Below, in pieces: positions 60,083-64,000 of a DNA stretch of 64,000 bases. The position numbers and the translations under genes are program-made. How positions within the stretch are numbered: position 1 is the stretch's first letter; each line of letters opens with the position of its first letter. The DNA comes from Pelagerythrobacter rhizovicinus (GTDB taxonomy: Bacteria; Pseudomonadota; Alphaproteobacteria; Sphingomonadales; Sphingomonadaceae): assembly GCF_004135625.1 (NCBI RefSeq), contig NZ_SDPV01000002.1, positions 1,178,001 through 1,242,000 of the forward strand, given 5' to 3'. Under the pieces are notes generated by a model. It had not been told where the DNA came from. It ran no database searches and saw nothing but the letters and a program-made list of their open reading frames with translations.

Positions 60083-60397
60083 TCCTCCCTATTTTCGCCG
60101 CAGGCGCAAATGGGGAGGGGGACCGCGAGACGCGAAGCGGCTCGTGGTGGAGGGGGTATGCGGACCAATGCCTCTCCGTCAGACGCCTGCAGCGTCTGCC
60201 ACCTCCCCATTTGGCTGACGCAAAATGGGGAGGATCAAGTCCGGTCACCGCAAAAACCAGCAGATCAAAATCCCGGTCCGCGACCAGCGGGCCGCAAGGG
60301 CGACCGCCCGCCCGCAGGCGCCCCGTACCCCGGACTTGATCCGGGGGGAGGGAACAGCGCCGAGGACGCACGCGCGGATGCGCGTGCGAAAAACAAG
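60083..60397. repeat. Composite repeat: family A copy 8 plus inverted B-like part
   Basis: 60083-60235 is a complete family A element in the direction of copy 1, with tips CCCTATTTTCGCCGCAGG and CCCCATTTGGCTGACGC. 60236-60397 is related to module B in inverse orientation (CGGTCCGCGACCAGCGGG, GGGCGACCGCCCGC, CGCGCGGATGCGCGTGCG) and holds a CCCCGGACTTGATCCGGGG hairpin. It ends at the ctrA stop. It occupies most of the gene-free stretch 59931-60397; no gene is seen there. Confidence 0.8.
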
Positions 60398-61093
60398 CTA
60401 CGCGGCTTCCGCCTGACTCTCGGGATCGCGCAGCACGTAGCCGCGGCCCCACACGGTTTCGATGTAGTTCTCGCCGCCGCAGGCGTGGCTGAGCTTCTTG
60501 CGCAGCTTGCAGATGAACACGTCGATGATCTTGAGCTCGGGCTCGTCCATCCCGCCGTAAAGGTGGTTGAGGAACATTTCCTTGGTCAGCGTCGTGCCCT
60601 TGCGCAGCGAAAGCAGCTCGAGCATCGCATATTCCTTGCCCGTCAGGTGCACGCGGGCGCCGTCAACCTCGACCGTCTTGGCGTCGAGATTGACCGCCAG
60701 CTTGCCGGTGCGGATGACCGACTGGCTGTGACCCTTGCTGCGGCGGACGACCGCATGGATGCGCGCGATCAGCTCTTCGCGGTGGAACGGCTTGGTCACG
60801 TAATCGTCGGCGCCGAAGCCGAAGCTGCGAATCTTGCTGTCCATCTCCGAAATGCCCGACAGGATCAGAACCGGCGTCTGCACTTTGGCGACGCGCAGCT
60901 TCTTGAGCACGTCGTACCCGTGCATGTCGGGCAGGTTCAGATCGAGCAGGATGATGTCGTAATCGTAGAGCTTGCCGAGATCCAGGCCCTCTTCGCCGAG
61001 ATCGGTCGAATAGACGTTGAACCCTTCAGTCGTCAGCATCAGCTCGATGGCCTTCGCCGTGGTCGGCTCGTCCTCGATCAACAGTACGCGCAT
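60398..61093 (-). CDS. ctrA: Cell-cycle response regulator CtrA
   Basis: A 231-residue OmpR-type regulator, the same length as Caulobacter CtrA. The receiver has [10 protein letters not shown], phosphoacceptor Asp51 in [15 protein letters not shown], and the Lys in [12 protein letters not shown] near 104. The winged helix has [20 protein letters not shown] near 160, then a [20 protein letters not shown] stretch and [13 protein letters not shown]. The protein ends in Ala-Ala, as in CtrA forms degraded by ClpXP. It is a global cell-cycle and, in many Alphaproteobacteria, GTA and motility regulator. A near-CtrA box lies 90 bp upstream. Confidence 0.95.
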   Translation of the reverse strand: MRVLLIEDEPTTAKAIELMLTTEGFNVYSTDLGEEGLDLGKLYDYDIILLDLNLPDMHGYDVLKKLRVAKVQTPVLILSGISEMDSKIRSFGFGADDYVTKPFHREELIARIHAVVRRSKGHSQSVIRTGKLAVNLDAKTVEVDGARVHLTGKEYAMLELLSLRKGTTLTKEMFLNHLYGGMDEPELKIIDVFICKLRKKLSHACGGENYIETVWGRGYVLRDPESQAEAA

Positions 61094-61183
61094 GGGTATC
61101 CCCCTTTTACCCTCGCCCGGGCCGCAGCGCCCCGCCTGAAGGTGTAGCCCGATATTAACCACACAAGGTATGAATGGAAAAGG

Positions 61184-61198
61184 TTAACATGATCTAAA
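61184..61198. promoter_or_regulatory. Near-consensus CtrA box upstream of ctrA
   Basis: TTAA-CATGATC-TAAA (61184-61198) differs from the CtrA site TTAA-N7-TTAA by one base. It lies between rpoN and ctrA, 91 bp before the ctrA ATG, where autoregulation is expected. Confidence 0.45.
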
Positions 61199-61217
61199 CC
61201 AACCGACAGCAAGTGTT

Positions 61218-62681
61218 TCATCCGCCGGCGGCCAGCCTCTTCTGCCGCCGCCGCTGGACCGAACTGCCGATCCCCATCGCCTCGCGGTACTTGGCGACCG
61301 TGCGGCGGGCGATGTCGAACCCTTCGGCCTTGAGCAGGTCGACCAGCGTGTCGTCCGAGAGGATCTTCTTCGCGTCCTCCGCATCGATCAGCGCCTTGAT
61401 CCGCGCCTTCACCGCCTGCGAGCTCGCGCCCTCGCCGTCGGCGCTGCCGACGCCGCTGGTGAAGAAGTACTTCAGCTCGAAGGTGCCGCGGTCGCAGTGC
61501 AGGTACTTGTTGCTGGTCACCCGGCTGACCGTGCTCTCGTGCATCTCGATCGATTCGGCCACGTCGCGCAGGGTGAGCGGCCGCAGCTCGGAGACGCCGC
61601 GGCGGAAGAAGCCTTCCTGCTTCTTCACGATCTCGGCGGCGGTCCTGAGAATCGTCTTCTGCCGCTGGTCGAGCGCGCGGATCAGCCAGTTGGCATCGGC
61701 GAGCTTTTCCCCCAGCCATGACTGGGCGGCCTTGCCCGGACAGCCCTGCCGCAGCTCAAGATAGTAGGCGCGATTGACAACCAGCCGCGGCAGCGTCTCT
61801 TCGTTGAGCGCGATGTCCCAACCGCCGTCCTTGGCCCGGGTGACGAGAATGTCGGGCACCACCGCGCTTTCCGCAGCGCCGCCGAAGCGGCAGCCGGGCT
61901 TGGGATCGTAGCCGCGCAGCTCGGCGAGCATCTCCGCGAAATCCTCGTCGTCGACATCGCACATGCGCTTGAGCCGCGCGAACTCGCCGCGCGCGACGAG
62001 GTCGAGGTTGTCGATCAGCCGCGCCATGCACGGATCGTAGCGATCGGCTTCCTGCGCCTGGAGGGCGAGGCATTCGCCCAGGGAGCGCGCACCGACGCCG
62101 GTCGGGTCGAGCGACTGCACGACCGCGAGCGCGCGTTCGGCCTCCGCCAGCGGAATGCCGAGCTCGCCCGCCACGTCGCGCAAGTCGGCCGCGAGATAGC
62201 CGGCCTCGTCGAGCAGACCGATCAGGTGCCGGGCGACGAAAGCCTCGCGCGCGTCGCCCGCGGCCGCGCCGACCTGCTCCTCGAGATGCTCGGCCAGCGT
62301 GGGACCGTCGCCGCCGCGCTCATCGATGCCGGGCAGGTCATCGGACAGCGCGGAGGCGTGGGCGGCGCCCCATTCACCGTCGCCGGTATCGCGGTCGCGG
62401 TCGAGTGCCGAGGGGTCGATGTCGAGAGCGCTCTCTCCGTCGACAGCGCTGCCGTCCATCGCAGCGTCCGCGCCAGGCTCCTCGCCCGCAGGTTCGATCG
62501 TCTCGCCATCCTCGCGCTGGACCTCGCCCGCCTCCAGCAGCGGGTTCGCCTCCAGCGCCTCGCCGATGAAAGTCTCGATCTCGAGGTTCGACAGTGCCAG
62601 CAGCTTGATCGCCTGCTGGAGCTGCGGCGTCATCACCAGCGACTGCGTCTGCCGGAGATCGAGGCGCGGCGCGAGGGCCAT
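61218..62681 (-). CDS. rpoN: RNA polymerase sigma-54 factor
   Basis: A 487-residue RpoN. Region I has LDLRQTQSLVMTPQLQQAIK near residue 7 (activator-interaction, Gln/Leu-rich). A long acidic linker covers about 50-115. The core-binding region follows, the HTH is RDVAESIEMHESTVSRVTSN near 370, and the exact RpoN box ARRTVAKYRE (the -24 reader) is near residue 463. ATG 62681 begins MALAPRLDLR; codons upstream fall in repeat D2. The lptB-rpoN order is conserved in Proteobacteria. A target promoter lies at 1157-1172. Confidence 0.95.
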   Translation of the reverse strand: MALAPRLDLRQTQSLVMTPQLQQAIKLLALSNLEIETFIGEALEANPLLEAGEVQREDGETIEPAGEEPGADAAMDGSAVDGESALDIDPSALDRDRDTGDGEWGAAHASALSDDLPGIDERGGDGPTLAEHLEEQVGAAAGDAREAFVARHLIGLLDEAGYLAADLRDVAGELGIPLAEAERALAVVQSLDPTGVGARSLGECLALQAQEADRYDPCMARLIDNLDLVARGEFARLKRMCDVDDEDFAEMLAELRGYDPKPGCRFGGAAESAVVPDILVTRAKDGGWDIALNEETLPRLVVNRAYYLELRQGCPGKAAQSWLGEKLADANWLIRALDQRQKTILRTAAEIVKKQEGFFRRGVSELRPLTLRDVAESIEMHESTVSRVTSNKYLHCDRGTFELKYFFTSGVGSADGEGASSQAVKARIKALIDAEDAKKILSDDTLVDLLKAEGFDIARRTVAKYREAMGIGSSVQRRRQKRLAAGG

Positions 62682-62697
62682 GGGCGTCCCTAAAATC

Positions 62698-62794
62698 CCG
62701 TTCGCCCTGAGCCTGTCGAAGGGCCGCACTTCACTTTCGGCGTTGCGCTGGAAAAGAAGAAAGGCGGTGCTTCGACAAGCTCAGCACGAACGGC
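62698..62794. repeat. Repeat family D, copy 2 (between lptB and rpoN)
   Basis: CCGTTCGCCCTGAGCCTGTC ... GGGCCGCACTT on the left and GGTGCTTCGACAAGCTCAGCACGAACGG on the right; the same layout as 45962-46054 with a different centre. It separates lptB from rpoN, which are usually adjacent. Confidence 0.85.
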
Positions 62795-62808
62795 GGGGCG
62801 GCGGAGGG

Positions 62809-63597
62809 TCAAAGCGAAAAACTCTCGCCCAGATAGAGCCGGCGCACGTTCTCGTCGGCGACGAGGTCTTCCGGCGTGCCGGCGAACAGCACCTGGCCGC
62901 CGTAGATGATGCAGGCGCGGTCGACGATGTCGAGTGTCTCGCGCACGTTGTGATCGGTGATCAGCACCCCGATTCCGCGCTGCTTGAGATCGAGCACGAG
63001 GTGGCGGATGTCGCTGATCGAGAGCGGGTCGATGCCGGCAAACGGCTCGTCGAGCAGCATGATCGAGGGCTTTGCCGCCAGTGCGCGAGCGATCTCGCAG
63101 CGCCGCCGCTCGCCGCCCGAGAGCGCCATCGCCGCGCTCTCGCGCAGCCTGGTCAGGCCGAACTCCTCGAGCAGCCGCTCCAGTTCCTGCGCGCGGGTTT
63201 CCTTGTCGGGCTCGACCATCTCGAGCACGCAGTTGATGTTCTGCTCGACCGTCATCCCGCGGAAGATGCTCGTCTCCTGCGGCAGGTAACCGAGGCCGAG
63301 GATCGCGCGGCGGTACATCGGCAGGTTGGTGACATCCTCGCCGTCCATCAGGATGCGGCCCGCGTCGGGCTTCACCAGCCCCATGATCGAATAGAAGCAG
63401 GTCGTCTTGCCCGCGCCGTTCGGACCCAGCAGACCGAGCACCTCGCCCTTGCCGACGGTGAGGGAAATGTCGGTCAGCACCGCGCGCTTGTCGTAGCTCT
63501 TGGCGATCGAGATCACCTCCAGCCCGCCTTCCTGCGGCAGCGGGGCGGTGGCGTCGGCGCGGGGCGCGGCATCGGCGATCGGCTCTGGCGTGTCCAT
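62809..63597 (-). CDS. lptB: LPS export ABC transporter ATP-binding protein
   Basis: A 262-residue ATPase of the LptB2FG complex that extracts LPS from the inner membrane. After a ~25-residue Ala/Pro-rich extension, LEVISIAKSYDKRAVLTDIS begins the domain. Walker A is GLLGPNGAGKTTCFY near 56, the Q-loop in LGYLPQETSIFRGMTVEQNI near 100, the signature LSGGERRRCEIAR near 156, Walker B SIMLLDEPFAGIDP near 176 and the H-loop VLITDHNVRETLDI near 208. ATG 63597 (MDTPEP) was selected. Confidence 0.94.
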   Translation of the reverse strand: MDTPEPIADAAPRADATAPLPQEGGLEVISIAKSYDKRAVLTDISLTVGKGEVLGLLGPNGAGKTTCFYSIMGLVKPDAGRILMDGEDVTNLPMYRRAILGLGYLPQETSIFRGMTVEQNINCVLEMVEPDKETRAQELERLLEEFGLTRLRESAAMALSGGERRRCEIARALAAKPSIMLLDEPFAGIDPLSISDIRHLVLDLKQRGIGVLITDHNVRETLDIVDRACIIYGGQVLFAGTPEDLVADENVRRLYLGESFSL

Positions 63598-63770
63598 CGA
63601 TCGGCCATGTAGCATTGCAGCGCGTGCAGGAAACCCCCGCGCGCACCGGAATTGTCCGAAACTGGCAGGATTCGTGCATGACCCACGGTGGAACGGATGG
63701 TCATGACGCTTGCTTGCGAGGTCAGCCTCTGAAATACTCCGATTCGGACGAGGACATTGGGAGAAAGCGC

Positions 63771-64000
63771 ATGGTGAAGGCGCTGCACCGGACTGACGAA
63801 GGCAGGGGATACAACCACGCGGCCGGCCGCCACGCGGCGCGCGACTGGCGCAAGGGCATGAGCGACAACGTCGCCTACGCTCTGCTCGTCTACACCGCAC
63901 TGCAGATTTTCATCACCGTCCATGCGATCAAGGAAGTCGGATCCTCGATCCTGCCCTATCTCGCGCTCGTCGTGCTGGTCGCAGGCATCATCCCGGCATG
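63771..64000 (+). CDS. Putative membrane protein, 3' end outside window
   Basis: The first 76 codons are visible. ATG 63771 follows GGGAGAAAGCGC. The N-terminus is polar (MVKALHRTDEGRGYNHAAGR), then DWRKGMSDNVAYALLVYTAL begins two hydrophobic segments (about residues 38-55 and 63-76). The pattern resembles a conserved small integral membrane protein of sphingomonads; no function can be given. It diverges from lptB. Confidence 0.65.
   Translation, partial: MVKALHRTDEGRGYNHAAGRHAARDWRKGMSDNVAYALLVYTALQIFITVHAIKEVGSSILPYLALVVLVAGIIPA

Overview
The window is a GC-rich chromosomal segment of an alphaproteobacterium, most likely Sphingomonadales (Erythrobacteraceae or Sphingomonadaceae). The grounds are an acyl carrier protein overlapping a serine palmitoyltransferase (sphingolipid synthesis), the cell-cycle regulators CtrA and DivK, a single-cysteine DksA, an lptB-rpoN-ctrA neighbourhood, a spinster-type MFS carrier and a complete gene transfer agent (GTA) structural cluster. 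No tRNA, rRNA, integrase, transposase or CRISPR array was seen.

Layout. 1-2912: end of prfC, an endonuclease/exonuclease/phosphatase-family protein, then glnK-amtB behind a near-perfect sigma-54 promoter. 3296-9031 (mostly minus): GMC oxidoreductase, fatty-acid hydroxylase with a small membrane partner, an exported M20 amidohydrolase, and a Blh-like phosphatase/TerC pair. 9294-16126 (plus): double cold-shock protein, argD-argF-hslO, queC and an MFS carrier. 16139-17890 (minus): sodC and an OmpA protein with a 23-proline linker.

18083-33352 (minus): one GTA operon read from the terminase down to the tail tip: g1, g2, g3, g3.5, g4, g5, g6, a short g7-position gene, g8, g9, g10, g10.1, g11, g12, g13, g14, g15 and a DUF2793 gene. 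Most genes overlap by ATGA. Larger gaps are filled by mosaic palindromic repeats, and one repeat lies in frame inside g10.1. The g12 product is far longer and the g15 product shorter than in the Rhodobacter GTA, as if a tail-tip module had moved between them.

33821-48555: YqaA-like membrane protein, OsmC, a nucleotidyltransferase-fold gene with a 17-bp inverted repeat at its start, spt/acp, divK, a coupled five-gene plus-strand operon (DUF3572, HAD, RidA, GDPD, acyltransferase), a Sel1-like protein, dksA, a PilZ protein, an orphan solute-binding lipoprotein, DUF4112, kynA-kynU, a secreted hypothetical and an HNH endonuclease. 48681-57449: gluQ, a HIG1-like protein, a cobalamin adenosyltransferase, a 3-hydroxyacyl-CoA dehydrogenase, small membrane proteins, mutS and maeB. 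57457-64000: two small exported or membrane proteins, trmB, a TSUP permease, ctrA, rpoN, lptB and the start of a membrane protein.

Three genes (DUF3572, GDPD, gluQ) have no ATG, GTG or TTG at their conserved N-termini and appear to start at CTG; gluQ has an ideally spaced GGAGG before its CTG. The clearest unusual features are the repeat-loaded GTA locus (including the repeat-derived segment inside a tail gene), the gp12/gp15 size exchange, the CTG starts, and the inverted repeat over the nucleotidyltransferase start. All product names rest on motif and synteny reading only; no database search was run.
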